From Chloroflexota bacterium (lineage in GTDB: Bacteria; Chloroflexota; Anaerolineae; Aggregatilineales; UBA2796): a stretch of 7,600 bases of DNA. The translations under genes and the position numbers were made by a program. Shown here piece by piece: positions 1 to 6,931 of the stretch (position 1 is the stretch's first letter; every line of letters starts with the position of its first letter). The notes under the pieces are model-generated. The model searched no databases and was not told the origin of the DNA. It worked only from the letters and a program-made list of their open reading frames with translations. The DNA is taken from assembly GCA_017743585.1 (NCBI GenBank), contig JAGHYP010000129.1, forward strand, positions 1-7,600. Direction: 5' to 3'.

Positions 1-594
1 GTTGTAGCCGCCTTCGGGGATGATCAGGTCGGCGTAGCGCTTGCTTGGCTCGACGAACTCAAAGTGCATCGGGCGCACAGACTCAAGGTACTGATGGATG
101 ACGGACTCGACTGTGCGTCCGCGCTCGTTCACGTCGCGCTCTAAACGACGGATGAAGCGGATATCGGCGTCGGTGTCCACGAAGAGGCGCAGATCGAATT
201 GCTTGCGCAGCTCGGGGTCGGCGAAGATCAGAATGCCTTCCACCAAGATGATCGGCGCAGGATAGACTGTACGAGTCTGCGCGCTGCGGCTGTGCGTGCT
301 GAAATCGTAGATTGGCACTTGAACCGGCTCGCCGCGCCGCAGCTGCGCCAGATGACGGATCAACAAGCTCGTCTCCAGCGCGTCGGGATGATCGAAGTTG
401 ACGATCTCGCCGCCGATGCGCGGGATATCATCCAGATCGCGGTAATAGGCGTCATGCGGCAGGTAGGTGATGTGCTGCTCGCCAATGGCGTGCAGCAAGC
501 GCTGCGCAACAGTCGTCTTGCCTGAACCGCTGCCGCCTGCCACGCCGATCACAATCGTGCGGCGCGGCGCGCGGACTGCCGACTCAGAACTCAC
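1..594 (-). CDS. udk: Uridine kinase (uridine/cytidine phosphorylation), C-terminus cut by window edge
   Basis: Cytoplasmic pyrimidine-salvage kinase that phosphorylates uridine and cytidine to UMP and CMP with ATP or GTP. The reading frame is open from a GTG at 594-592 to base 1, giving 198 residues; E. coli Udk is 213, so only about 10-20 residues should be missing. Visible motifs: Walker A GGSGSGKTT at about residues 20-28, PHDAYYRDL and NFDHPDALE (nucleoside-binding region), IYDFSTHSR, ILVEGILIF (the conserved EG(I) strand), then the lid segment RRLERDVNERGRT and FVEPSKRYADLIIP near the C-terminus. The GTG start is chosen because GAGGAG (602-607) lies 7 bases upstream and the P-loop begins at the usual distance. 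It is co-directional with the iron operon but 136 bases after it, so it may have its own promoter. No functional link to iron uptake is evident. A related phosphoribulokinase-type P-loop kinase is the only serious alternative, and the motifs favour Udk. Confidence 0.95.
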   Translation of the reverse strand, partial: MSSESAVRAPRRTIVIGVAGGSGSGKTTVAQRLLHAIGEQHITYLPHDAYYRDLDDIPRIGGEIVNFDHPDALETSLLIRHLAQLRRGEPVQVPIYDFSTHSRSAQTRTVYPAPIILVEGILIFADPELRKQFDLRLFVDTDADIRFIRRLERDVNERGRTVESVIHQYLESVRPMHFEFVEPSKRYADLIIPEGGYN

Positions 595-730
595 AACGGC
601 TCTCCTCGCTTGTGCTAGAGCGTGGAAAGCTGGCCTTATGCGTTCCGAAAATGGCACAAGGCGACGCAGTTGCGCAGAATTTTAACAATCCGCGTCCGAG
701 AGCCCAAGAATTGCGCGATGACGCAGCTGC
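595..730 (-). other. fbpC-udk intergenic gap, no firm signal
   Basis: This 136-base gap separates the ATPase stop from the udk start. It contains the udk ribosome binding site GAGGAG (602-607). A decamer, CGCCTTGTGC on the minus strand (654-663), also occurs upstream of fbpA (4675-4684). A tight AGCTG-AG-CAGCT repeat just after the ATPase stop has too short a loop and no T-tract, so I do not call a terminator. I found no convincing -35/-10 pair. Read-through from fbpC or an unrecognised promoter are both possible. Confidence 0.4.
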
Positions 731-1774
731 TCAGCTCTGGTAAGCCATCACGCTGCCGCGCACGCTGACTGCTACGCGCTCGCCAAGCGCTAGCTCAGCG
801 TTGCTCCACGTGCGCACGTCTAGCAGAGTGCCATCGGTCAGGCGCAGGCGCAGCAGCTGATCGTGGCCGAAGAAGCGAATGGCGACCACCTCAGCGTTGC
901 CGTCCTGACTTGCCGTCAAGCACAGCGCTTCAGGACGGATCATCAGCGAGACCTTGCCGTGCATCGGGACTGCCAATGGCAACTTGCCGAGCGCGCACTG
1001 TGCCACCTCGCCCTGCGCAACGCCTTCGATGAAATTTGCCTCGCCCAAGAAGGCGGCGACCTCGCGATTGACAGGGCGCAGATACACTTCTTGCGGCGCG
1101 CCAACTTGCTCAACTTTGCCTTCGCGCATGATCACGACTGTATCGGCAAGGCTGAGCGCTTCTTCCTGATCGTGTGTGACGAAGATCGCCGTAGCCTTCG
1201 CAAGGCGCAAGATTTGGCGCACTTCCTCGCGCATGGCGCGCCGCAACGCTGCATCCAGATTGCTGAACGGCTCATCCAGCAGCACAACCGATGGCTTTGG
1301 CGCAAGCGCGCGCGCAAGCGCCACGCGCTGCTGCTCGCCGCCGCTCAGTTGGTGCGGAAAACAATTAGAGCGATGCGCCAAGCCGACCAGATCGAGCATC
1401 TGCTGCACCCGTTGCGCGCGCTCCGCTTGGCTGAGCTTGCCGTTCAGCGACGTCAAGCCGAACAGCACGTTTTGGCGCACGGTCATGTGTGGAAAGAGCG
1501 CGTAATCTTGAAAGACCATGCCGATGCGCCGTGCTTCTGGCGGCAGCCACGCGCCCTGACCTGCTACGCGCTCGCCATTCAGCCAAATCTCGCCGCTATC
1601 GGGCTTCTCCAAGCCTGCTATCAGGCGCAGCAAGGTCGTCTTGCCACAGCCGCTGGCGCCTAGCAGCACTTGAATCGTGCCACGTTCCACGCTCAGCGAG
1701 ATATCATCCACAGCGCGCGTCGCGCCAAAGGCTTTGCTGACGCGCCGTAGCTCAATCAAACGCTCACAGGTCAC
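731..1774 (-). CDS. fbpC: Ferric iron ABC transporter, ATP-binding protein
   Basis: Cytoplasmic ATPase that dimerises on the fused permease and drives Fe(III) import. It has 347 residues, the normal length for the FbpC/PotA/CysA group. All nucleotide-binding motifs are intact: Walker A GASGCGKTT (39-47), Q-loop Q89 in VFQDYALFPH, signature LSGGEQQRVALARAL (143-157), Walker B VVLLDE (163-168), D-loop SNLD (171-174) and H-loop H201. A TOBE-type C-terminal regulatory domain follows (about 240-347). The start is GTG at 1774, preceded by a GAGG-containing purine run (1778-1784) at good spacing; no closer start fits. It begins 16 bases after the permease stop, so the two are co-transcribed and probably translationally linked. 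Sequence alone cannot separate Fe(III) from other substrates of this ATPase group (thiamine, polyamine, sulphate). The assignment to iron rests on the neighbouring binding protein and two-domain permease. Confidence 0.93.
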   Translation of the reverse strand: MTCERLIELRRVSKAFGATRAVDDISLSVERGTIQVLLGASGCGKTTLLRLIAGLEKPDSGEIWLNGERVAGQGAWLPPEARRIGMVFQDYALFPHMTVRQNVLFGLTSLNGKLSQAERAQRVQQMLDLVGLAHRSNCFPHQLSGGEQQRVALARALAPKPSVVLLDEPFSNLDAALRRAMREEVRQILRLAKATAIFVTHDQEEALSLADTVVIMREGKVEQVGAPQEVYLRPVNREVAAFLGEANFIEGVAQGEVAQCALGKLPLAVPMHGKVSLMIRPEALCLTASQDGNAEVVAIRFFGHDQLLRLRLTDGTLLDVRTWSNAELALGERVAVSVRGSVMAYQS

Positions 1775-1790
1775 AGTCCCCCTCGCACGC

Positions 1791-3476
1791 TCACTGCTCC
1801 GCGCGATTGCCGACGCGCATCAAAAACCAGACAGGAACTAAGCCGACCGCCAAAATGGTCAGCGCAGGCAGGCTCGCCTCTTCCCAAAACGACTCAGCCG
1901 CCGCCATATACGTCCAGATCGCCAAAGTATCCATGCCGAGCGGACGCAACATGACCGTCGCTGGCAGCTCCTTCATCACGTCCACGAAGACTAAAATCGC
2001 CGCTGCCACCATGCCCTGACTGACCAGCGGCAAGTGAATGCGCCACAACACGCGCAACGGAGTGGCGCCCATTGTCCGCGCCACCTGCTCCATGCTCGGC
2101 TTGACTTTCTCGAGGCTCGCCTCGACGCTGCTGAAGGCGACTGAGATAAAGCGCACAACGTAAGCGTACATCAAGCCGCCGATTGTGCCTGTCAAGATCA
2201 AGCCCGGCGCGCTCCAATTCATCTGCTGAGCGATGTTGTTGATCGCGCGGTCAACTGGTGCGAGCGTGAGCAGCACACCTGCCGCGATCACAGCGCCTGG
2301 CAATGCGTAGCCAAGCGTGGCGAGCCGCGCCACGATCCGCGCCGCGCGCCCGCCGCGCAAGCGCACGCCGTTCGCGATCAGCAGCGCCAAAAAGACCGTG
2401 ACGGTCGCCGCCAGAGCTGCCAGACCGAATGTGTTCAGCGCATATTGCGCGAAGACGGCGCGCCAGGCGCCTGAGCTGTTCTGCACATAGCTGAGCGCCC
2501 ACGCGATCAGCTGCCCGACGGGCAAAACGAAAGCTGCGCCCAGCAGCGCGACGTTCGCGCCAATCGCCAGAGCTGCCGCCGCGCCGCGCAACGGGGCGCG
2601 CGGCGGACGTTTGCTGGCGCCGCCACTTTGGTGGTAGCGCGCCTTGCCGCGCAGCGTCCGCTCCAGCAGGATCAGACAGAGCGCCACGCCGAGCAGCAGC
2701 AGCGATAGCTCGATTGCGCCTGCGCGATCCATGCGACCTTCCCACAAGCGCACAATGCCTTCGCTGACCGTCGGAAAGTTGAAGAAGCGCACTGTGGCGA
2801 AGTCCGTCATAGCTTCCATCATGGCGAGCGCCATGCCTGCTACCAGCGACGGACGCGCTAAAGGCACGATCAGACGGAAAAAGGTCTGCATGCGCGTGTA
2901 GCCCATCACACGCGCCGCTTCATAGGTCGCCGCCGCTTGCTCGCGGAAAGCTGCCCGCGCCAACAGATACACATAAGGATACAACACCAAGCTCATCACC
3001 AAGATCGCGCCCCAGCCGCTGCGGATGTCCGGCGGACGGAAGCTCTGCCCAAACCATGCCCGTAACGTCGTTTGAACAGGACCTGCGAAGTCGAAGGTCG
3101 CCATGTAGACGAAGCCCATCACGAAGGAAGGCACTGCTAATGGCAACAGAAGCGCTCGCTCGAACAGCGCGCGCAACGGAAACTGGTAAGCGGTCACTAG
3201 CCACGCCATGCCCGTGCCGATGATCAGAGTTAGCGCGCCAACGCCGCTCAGGAGCAGCAGCGTGTTGCCCAACATGCGCGGCAAGATAGTCTCCCACAGC
3301 CGCTGCCACATCTCAAACGACGGACTCAGCAGCGTTGAGAGCAGATTCAAGATCGGCAAGACGACCAAGCCTGCCACGATCAGCGGCAGGAGCAAACGAC
3401 CGCGCAGTCGGCGCTCTGTGCGGCGCAGCGCGATTGGTTTGGCTTGTGCAGGTTGTATCAGGGTATTGTGCCCCAA
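1791..3476 (-). CDS. fbpB: Ferric iron ABC transporter, fused two-domain permease
   Basis: Inner-membrane channel of the Fe(III) importer. The 561 residues hold two MetI-like permease domains in one chain, as is usual for FbpB/FutB/HitB, with about 12 hydrophobic helices and a basic N-terminal tail (about 1-27). Each half carries the EAA coupling loop that docks on the ATPase: EAARVMG at 186-192 followed by RLIVPLARP, and the degenerate EQVARTMG at 463-470 followed by RIHLPL. The family-typical DVMKELPATVMLRP lies at 499-512. A polar linker around 277-297 joins the halves. The start is TTG at 3476-3474, supported by GAGGAG (3482-3487) 5 bases upstream; there is no nearby ATG. The gene follows fbpA after 91 bases that hold a hairpin, and is followed 16 bases later by the ATPase. 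A thiamine permease (ThiP) has the same layout, but the FutA-like partner argues for iron. Confidence 0.92.
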   Translation of the reverse strand: MGHNTLIQPAQAKPIALRRTERRLRGRLLLPLIVAGLVVLPILNLLSTLLSPSFEMWQRLWETILPRMLGNTLLLLSGVGALTLIIGTGMAWLVTAYQFPLRALFERALLLPLAVPSFVMGFVYMATFDFAGPVQTTLRAWFGQSFRPPDIRSGWGAILVMSLVLYPYVYLLARAAFREQAAATYEAARVMGYTRMQTFFRLIVPLARPSLVAGMALAMMEAMTDFATVRFFNFPTVSEGIVRLWEGRMDRAGAIELSLLLLGVALCLILLERTLRGKARYHQSGGASKRPPRAPLRGAAAALAIGANVALLGAAFVLPVGQLIAWALSYVQNSSGAWRAVFAQYALNTFGLAALAATVTVFLALLIANGVRLRGGRAARIVARLATLGYALPGAVIAAGVLLTLAPVDRAINNIAQQMNWSAPGLILTGTIGGLMYAYVVRFISVAFSSVEASLEKVKPSMEQVARTMGATPLRVLWRIHLPLVSQGMVAAAILVFVDVMKELPATVMLRPLGMDTLAIWTYMAAAESFWEEASLPALTILAVGLVPVWFLMRVGNRAEQ

Positions 3477-3481
3477 AGTCT

Positions 3482-3487
3482 CTCCTC
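3482..3487 (-). promoter_or_regulatory. Ribosome binding site of fbpB (decides a TTG start)
   Basis: GAGGAG on the minus strand ends 5 bases before the TTG codon at 3476. It is the only good Shine-Dalgarno site in the gap and fixes a TTG initiation codon. It follows directly on the T-tract of the upstream hairpin, so hairpin formation and ribosome loading are close together. Confidence 0.75.
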
Positions 3488-3539
3488 AAAAACTGGCAAG
3501 CCCGATGGATGAGCGGGTGGACTCATCCATCGGTGGCTT
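3488..3539 (-). terminator. Intercistronic hairpin with T-tract between fbpA and fbpB (leaky terminator or mRNA stabiliser)
   Basis: Perfect 12-bp inverted repeat, CCGATGGATGAG (3502-3513) and CTCATCCATCGG (3522-3533), around an 8-base loop. Using an alternative register, the stem extends to about 16 bp (AAGCC 3498-3502 with GGCTT 3535-3539) with a 2-base bulge. In the direction of transcription the stem is followed by 5 bases and then five T (3492-3488), directly before the fbpB ribosome binding site. The T-tract is displaced from the stem, so full termination is unlikely. Partial termination or protection of the fbpA mRNA 3' end, as seen after other binding-protein genes in ABC operons, would give excess binding protein over permease. 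Confidence 0.6.
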
Positions 3540-3567
3540 ATGGATTCAGATGGGAAAAGGCGTCGGC

Positions 3568-4596
3568 TCAGTAGCCTGCGCGTCCGAGCAGGTCAATCGC
3601 CGCCTTTTGATACTTGCCAAGCTCGCTCAAGGGCAGCGCGTCAATCTTCGGTGTGCCGAACGCCTCGATGATCGGATTCAAGCGGGCGCGCACGTTGACA
3701 GGATATTCGTAGTTGCCGCCCGGCAAGCCCGTCTCATCGCCTGCCTGACCCTTCTCAGCGTCGCTGAGCCACTCTAAGAGCTTGATAGCGTTCTCGCGAT
3801 TGACCGCGTTCGCCGTCACGCCGGCGCCTGCCACATTGCGATGAACGCCGCGATCTTCTTGGTTAGCCCAGAAAATCTTGACCTTGATGTCAGGATTTTG
3901 CGCGTACAAGCGTCCCACGTAGTAGTGATTGGTGATGCCGACATCGCAGCCGCCGGCGGCGATCGTCTCCAGAATGCGCGTATCGCTGTCAATCAACTGC
4001 GGCTTGTTGGCGACCCAACCTTTCACCACTTCTTCCGTCTTCTCCTCGCCCAGCGCCGCGATCATGCTGGCGACGAGCGAGATGGTGTAGACGTGCGTGG
4101 CAGGACGCAAGCACAGCCGTCCGTTCCACTTCGGATCGGCGAGCGCCTCGTAAGTTGAGAGTTCGCTCGGATCGACTTTGTCAGGATTGTAAACGATGGT
4201 GCGCAGGCGTTGGCTCAAGCCGAACCAGCGATTCTCAGGGTCGCGCAGCGCTTCAGGCACGTTAGCGCGCAGCACCTCAGAGTCAATCGGCTGGAACAGA
4301 CCGCGCTCAGCGGCAAGCACGAGCGAGCCAGTATCAACCGAGAAGAAGACATCGGCAGGCGTTTGGGCGCCTTCCTGCTCCAAGCGCGTGAGCAACGCTT
4401 GTGGCGAGCCCTGCGAGAGCCGCACCTCGATGCCTGTCTCTTGGGTGAACTTGACGAACATCTGCTCCATGGCGCCGTAGTGACGCGATGAGTAGATGTT
4501 CACGATTTGGCGCCCTTGCGCGGCGGCCGCGTTTGCGCCTGCTGAGATCAGCGCTGCCAACAGCGCGAGCACGATAAAACGACGTAGTGTGGGCAT
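3568..4596 (-). CDS. fbpA: Ferric iron ABC transporter, substrate-binding protein (FutA/FbpA type)
   Basis: Extracytoplasmic transferrin-like receptor that captures Fe(III) and delivers it to FbpB. It has 342 residues. A Sec signal peptide is evident: basic MPTLRR, a hydrophobic run at about 7-19, then an ANA-A cleavage site near 21-24. There is no lipobox cysteine, which suits a soluble periplasmic protein. The iron ligands known from cyanobacterial FutA1 (one His and four Tyr) all have counterparts: H39 and Y40 in SRHY, Y170 in ATHVYTISLVAS, and the adjacent Y225-Y226 in NHYYVGRLY. The spacing matches FutA1 closely (130 residues from Y40 to Y170, then 55). The start is ATG 4596-4594, with AAGGAG (4603-4608) 6 bases upstream. 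An in-frame TTG at 4611 lies upstream of that site and is rejected. This is the first gene of the operon. Metal selectivity (Fe3+ against Fe2+) cannot be judged from sequence. Confidence 0.94.
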   Translation of the reverse strand: MPTLRRFIVLALLAALISAGANAAAAQGRQIVNIYSSRHYGAMEQMFVKFTQETGIEVRLSQGSPQALLTRLEQEGAQTPADVFFSVDTGSLVLAAERGLFQPIDSEVLRANVPEALRDPENRWFGLSQRLRTIVYNPDKVDPSELSTYEALADPKWNGRLCLRPATHVYTISLVASMIAALGEEKTEEVVKGWVANKPQLIDSDTRILETIAAGGCDVGITNHYYVGRLYAQNPDIKVKIFWANQEDRGVHRNVAGAGVTANAVNRENAIKLLEWLSDAEKGQAGDETGLPGGNYEYPVNVRARLNPIIEAFGTPKIDALPLSELGKYQKAAIDLLGRAGY

Positions 4597-4602
4597 GGTT
4601 AG

Positions 4603-4608
4603 CTCCTT
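4603..4608 (-). promoter_or_regulatory. Ribosome binding site of fbpA
   Basis: AAGGAG on the minus strand, 6 bases upstream of ATG 4596. It lies within the longer reading frame that begins at TTG 4611, so it shows that translation starts at the ATG, which is also where the signal peptide begins. Confidence 0.8.
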
Positions 4609-4640
4609 CAACTATGCGGTCTTCAACCGCCTTGCTTCTC

Positions 4641-4669
4641 ATTCAAGCGCAATGGTAAAGGCGACTCAA
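4641..4669 (-). promoter_or_regulatory. Candidate sigma70-type promoter of the iron-uptake operon
   Basis: On the minus strand, a -35 candidate TTGAGT (4669-4664) is separated by exactly 17 bases from a -10 candidate TTGAAT (4646-4641). Each hexamer matches the consensus at 4 of 6 positions. Transcription would start around 4634 and give a leader of about 40 bases before the fbpA ATG. Other weaker pairings exist around the TTGTGC copies at 4675-4680 and 4729-4734, so the choice is tentative. Confidence 0.4.
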
Positions 4670-4854
4670 CGGCTGCACAAGGCGTGCGGCTTAAAGCGAA
4701 GTTTCACGAGCATAAAACGTGATTTTTTGCACAAGTTAAGGGAACGATGAAGTCCGCTTATGCTTGAGATGCGCTTGCAGCAGCGCGCTACCGCAATCGG
4801 GCGGAATGGGCTAAACTAGGCAACATTCGGAAGACATTTTTGAGGATGCAATCC

Positions 4855-6888
4855 ATGCTCAGCACTGCTGAAAAGATCGCTTTCATCTTGTTAGCAGCGG
4901 CGTCGCTTGCCGTCGCTGCGCGCGGCTTTCGCCACATGTGGCTCGTGGTGCGGCGCGGCAGCGGTAAGCTGTATTTGGAGCGCTTGCCGCAGCGCGCCTT
5001 GCGGGCATTGCGCATCTACCTCTTGCAACAGACGACGCTCAAGACGCGCCGTCTGGTCAGTGTGCTGCACCTCGGCGTGGTTTGGGGCTTCACGTTCTAT
5101 TTCTTGGTCAACTTCGGCGATGTGCTGGAAGGCTTTCTGGCAGGCTTCAAGTTTTTGGGCAAGGAAGGTCTGCTGGCGGCGAGCTATCGTCTGCTAGGCG
5201 ACGTGCTGAGCGTTGCCGTGTTGACCGGCGTGACGTATTTCTTATTGCGGCGCTTCATCTTCGGCGATAAGGCGCTCACATTTCGCTCGAACGTGATCGT
5301 GCATCCGAACGTGGCAAAGGGCCACATCCAGCGCGACTCGCTGATCGTCGGCATCTTCATCCTAGCGCACGTCGGCGCGCGCTTTCTAGGACAATCGGTG
5401 CAGATCGCGAGAGGCGAGGGCGTGCAGCCGCAGCCGTTCGCCAGCGCAGTGGCAGGCATATGGTCGGGCATGAGCGCTGACGCCCTGCTGTTCCTCGATC
5501 ACGCCTTCTGGTGGATCGCGCTCGGCGGCATTTTGCTCTTCTTGCCGTATTTCCCGTACAGCAAGCACGCGCACCTGTTCATGGCGCCGCTGAACTACTT
5601 GACCAAGCCGCCACGCACCTCCCTCGGCGAATTAGCGCCTGAGGACTTCGAAGACGAATCGCGCGAGCAATTCGGAGTAGGCAAATTGGAGCACCTGCCG
5701 CAGACGCACTTGATGGACGCCTTCGCCTGCATCATGTGCAATCGCTGCCAGGATGTCTGCCCGGCGTATGTGACGGGCAAAGAACTCTCGCCTTCCGCTT
5801 ATGAGATCAACAAGCGCTTCCTGATCAAGGAGCGCATGGCGGCGCTCGCCAACGGCGCCGAGTCGGAAGCGCCATTGCTTGGCACGGCGCTCAGCGAATC
5901 GGCGCTGTGGGCGTGTACAGCGTGCGGCGCGTGCGTGGATATCTGTCCCGTTGGCAACGAGCCGATGCTGGACATCCTCTACATACGCCGCGACCAGGTC
6001 TTGGTGCGGGCGAGCTTCCCCGCCGAGCTGAAAGGCGCGTTCAACGGCATGGAGCGGCAAGGCAATCCGTGGCAAATCAGCGAGAGTCGCCTGAAATGGG
6101 CAGAAGGTCTGGATGTGCCGACCGTCCAGAGCAATCCTGACTTCGAAATTCTGTATTGGGTCGGCTGCGCCGCCAGCTTTGAGCCGCGTGCGCAGCAGGT
6201 AGCGCGCGCCTTTGTGCGGATTTTGCGCATGGCAGGCGTTAATTTTGCAGTGCTAGGAGACCAGGAATCGTGTACGGGCGATACGGCGCGGCGCGCGGGC
6301 AACGAGTTCCTGTACGCTGAGATGGCAAAGGCGAACGTCGAGACGCTGAACGCCCTCAAGCCGAAGCGCATCGTCACCACTTGCCCGCATTGCTTGCACA
6401 ATTTGGGCAAGGAATACCATCAGTTCGGCGGCAACTATAGGGTGATCCATCACACAGAGCTGATTGAAGAGCTGATCGCAGCAGGCAGACTGCCTGCCAG
6501 CGCGCATCCCGCTCAGCGGCCGAATGTGACCTTCCACGATCCGTGCTATCTTGGGCGCCAAAACGGCGTAATTGAAGCGCCGCGGCAGGCGCTGCGGCGA
6601 GGCGGGGGCGTCAATTTGGTGGAGATGGCGCGGCACGGCAGGCAGTCGTTCTGCTGCGGCGCGGGCGGCGCGCAGTTTTGGAAAGAAGAAGAGCATGGCA
6701 CAGCGCGCGTGAACGTGACGCGCTATCAAGAGGCGCAGGCGACAGGCGCGGAGTTACTGGCGGTCGGTTGCCCGTTCTGCATGCGCATGTTCAGCGATGC
6801 GCATAGCAAGCTGGGCGGCAACATGCAGATCAAGGATGTGGCAGAGATCATCGCCGAGCGCCTGCAGAGCGCCGAAGCAGCCGATTGA
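4855..6888 (+). CDS. Membrane-bound haem b / iron-sulphur oxidoreductase, HdrD/EMO-like (candidate ETF:quinone oxidoreductase)
   Basis: A 677-residue respiratory electron carrier. The N-terminal part (about 1-250) has five hydrophobic helices (about 5-22, 68-87, 113-131, 160-180, 207-232) like the NarI cytochrome b subunit, with candidate haem ligands H72, H172 and H216. Next comes a cytoplasmic double [4Fe-4S] ferredoxin domain: C292, C295, C298, C302 and C354, C357, C360, C364. Two CCG domains follow. The first has C438, C473 in ESCTGD, and C510/C513. The second has C564, C600-C601 in FCCGAGG, and C639/C642. The family (DUF224, annotated as HdrD-like or Fe-S oxidoreductase) includes ETF:methylmenaquinone oxidoreductase EMO of syntrophic bacteria, so transfer of electrons from ETF to menaquinone is the best guess. 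No etfAB is in the window. The start is ATG 4855, with TGAGGA (4841-4846) 8 bases upstream. In-frame TTG 4840 and ATG 4846 overlap that site and are less likely. Confidence 0.88.
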   Translation: MLSTAEKIAFILLAAASLAVAARGFRHMWLVVRRGSGKLYLERLPQRALRALRIYLLQQTTLKTRRLVSVLHLGVVWGFTFYFLVNFGDVLEGFLAGFKFLGKEGLLAASYRLLGDVLSVAVLTGVTYFLLRRFIFGDKALTFRSNVIVHPNVAKGHIQRDSLIVGIFILAHVGARFLGQSVQIARGEGVQPQPFASAVAGIWSGMSADALLFLDHAFWWIALGGILLFLPYFPYSKHAHLFMAPLNYLTKPPRTSLGELAPEDFEDESREQFGVGKLEHLPQTHLMDAFACIMCNRCQDVCPAYVTGKELSPSAYEINKRFLIKERMAALANGAESEAPLLGTALSESALWACTACGACVDICPVGNEPMLDILYIRRDQVLVRASFPAELKGAFNGMERQGNPWQISESRLKWAEGLDVPTVQSNPDFEILYWVGCAASFEPRAQQVARAFVRILRMAGVNFAVLGDQESCTGDTARRAGNEFLYAEMAKANVETLNALKPKRIVTTCPHCLHNLGKEYHQFGGNYRVIHHTELIEELIAAGRLPASAHPAQRPNVTFHDPCYLGRQNGVIEAPRQALRRGGGVNLVEMARHGRQSFCCGAGGAQFWKEEEHGTARVNVTRYQEAQATGAELLAVGCPFCMRMFSDAHSKLGGNMQIKDVAEIIAERLQSAEAAD

Positions 6889-6891
6889 AAT

Positions 6892-6931
6892 TGTGACAAA
6901 ACGCGTCACACACATTTCCGTAAAAGTGTGA
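6892..6931 (+). repeat. Overlapping inverted repeats after the oxidoreductase gene
   Basis: TGTGAC (6892-6897) pairs with GTCACA (6905-6910) across 7 bases. The overlapping TCACAC (6906-6911) can instead pair with GTGTGA (6926-6931) across 14 bases. The two 6-bp stems share a strand, so only one can form at a time. There is no T-tract after either, so a simple terminator is not supported. The first could equally be a 19-bp operator with dyad symmetry. It starts 4 bases after the stop codon. Confidence 0.4.

Larger units (their letters stand above)
4597..4854. promoter_or_regulatory. Divergent intergenic control region (fbpA operon / membrane oxidoreductase)
   Basis: About 258 bases between the two divergent start codons, more AT-rich than the flanking genes. 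Besides the fbpA promoter candidate it holds an inverted repeat, TCACG (4704-4708) N9 CGTGA (4718-4722), and an octamer direct repeat TGCACAAG at 4674-4681 and 4728-4735, copies 54 bases apart. For the plus-strand gene, the best -10 candidate is TAAACT (4812-4817), without a good -35. I looked for Fur-like (GATAAT-type) and DtxR/IdeR-like (TTAGG..CCTAA) palindromes and saw none. The control of the operon by iron, expected from the family, is therefore not visible here. Confidence 0.5.

Noticed and set aside
719..730. Terminator after the ATPase gene (AGCTG-AG-CAGCT)
   Set aside because: The loop would be two bases long and no T-tract follows.
863..1663. Plus-strand open frame of 266 codons opposite the ATPase gene
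   Set aside because: It lies wholly antisense to fbpC, which has every ABC motif in order. Its product is rich in Arg, Ala, Leu and His without any recognisable motif, as expected of a shadow frame in GC-rich DNA.
3208..3777. Plus-strand open frame of 189 codons spanning the fbpA-fbpB junction
   Set aside because: It is antisense to the ends of two well-supported genes and crosses the intercistronic hairpin. It shows no family motifs, and no ribosome binding site was recognised.
4597..4611. Upstream TTG start for fbpA adding five residues
   Set aside because: The ribosome binding site lies between this TTG and the ATG, and the signal peptide has its normal form from the ATG.
4704..4728. Plus-strand terminator: TCACG/CGTGA stem followed by six T
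   Set aside because: The stem is only 5 bp with a 9-base loop, and no plus-strand gene ends upstream of it. An operator or chance occurrence is more likely.
4496..4750. Plus-strand open frame of 84 codons in the divergent region
   Set aside because: It begins inside fbpA on the opposite strand and runs through the promoter region. The composition changes midway and no conserved pattern is visible.
4809..4822. Possible DtxR/IdeR-type iron box (GGCTAA...CTAGGC)
   Set aside because: The half-sites are not symmetric and the match to the 19-bp consensus is poor. It also lies far from the fbpA start, next to the other gene.
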